A stretch of 64,000 nt of DNA from Erinaceus europaeus. Lineage: Eukaryota > Chordata > Mammalia > Eulipotyphla > Erinaceidae. Below the pieces are notes generated by a model that was given only the letters and a program-made list of their open reading frames with translations, made no database searches and had not been told where the DNA came from. The translations under genes were made by a program, and so were the position numbers. Positions 63,961 to 64,000 of this stretch are shown here, piece by piece (the first letter of the stretch is position 1; each line of letters opens with the position of its first letter). The DNA is taken from the NCBI RefSeq assembly GCF_950295315.1, contig NC_080168.1, forward strand, positions 61,837,838 through 61,901,837, written 5' to 3'.

Positions 63961-64000
63961 GGAAGGAAGGAAGGAAAGAAGGAAGGAAGGAAGGAAGGAA
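63957..64000. repeat. (GGAA)n microsatellite
   Basis: About ten GGAA units, probably the tail of the preceding SINE, cut by the window edge. Confidence 0.9.

Overview
This window is mammalian nuclear DNA that is dominated by repeats. Five short retroposon families recur every few hundred bases. From memory, not a database match, the two commonest look like hedgehog (Erinaceidae) tRNA-derived SINEs, so the likely source is a hedgehog or close relative. I call the families A (about 200 bp: tRNA-like A box TGGTTAAGCGC, B box GGTTCAAGCCC, pyrimidine-rich middle, AATAAATAAA tail), B (about 300 bp: similar head, GTCGCTTCAC core, CAA/ATAA-rich tail and a CAGTGGATTCATAGTGCAGGCAC-type end), C (GCACTGCTCAGCTCTGGTTTATGGTG type), D (GGCCCTGGGTTCGAGTCCCAGCACC type) and E (CTCAGTGGATAAAGCATTG type). 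A longer retroposon, called R here (up to about 875 bp), is also present in many copies. No complete host protein-coding gene was found.

Layout. 1-13.8 kb: dense SINEs, several R copies and a 5'-truncated LINE-1 3' end at 8.75-9.65 kb. 13.8-20.8 kb: a 7-kb stretch without SINEs, holding an AT-rich segment, long GT/TC microsatellites, a polypurine tract and a GC/CpG-rich core at 17.4-18.5 kb. It is the best candidate for a host promoter or short gene, perhaps on the minus strand. 20.8-40.2 kb: dense SINEs, R copies, old MIR and LINE-1 fragments and a 364-bp solo LTR with a 6-bp target duplication (39.0-39.4 kb).

40,257-47,982: a very young class II (betaretrovirus/IAP-like) endogenous retrovirus, called ERV-1. 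Its two 448-bp LTRs differ at one base and are flanked by the 6-bp duplication CTTCAT inside a family A SINE. It has an open gag, a -1 frameshift signal, an open protease frame, a pol broken by two single-base indels, no env, and a 1.9-kb 3' noncoding region with conserved RNA hairpins.

52,120-59,400: a related but older and heavily broken copy on the minus strand (ERV-2). Its internal sequence matches ERV-1 while its 3' LTR is unrelated. It also carries an extra diverged integrase fragment. Its gag end abuts a partial plus-strand LTR (59.40-59.66 kb). 59.7-64 kb: nested SINE and R copies.

In ERV-1 the parts form one expression unit: LTR promoter, tRNA primer site, gag, frameshift into pro, second frame change into pol, polypurine tract and 3' LTR. 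With no env and an N-terminal membrane segment in Gag, the design resembles an intracellular, IAP-type retrotransposon. The broken pol implies either mobilisation in trans or very recent damage.
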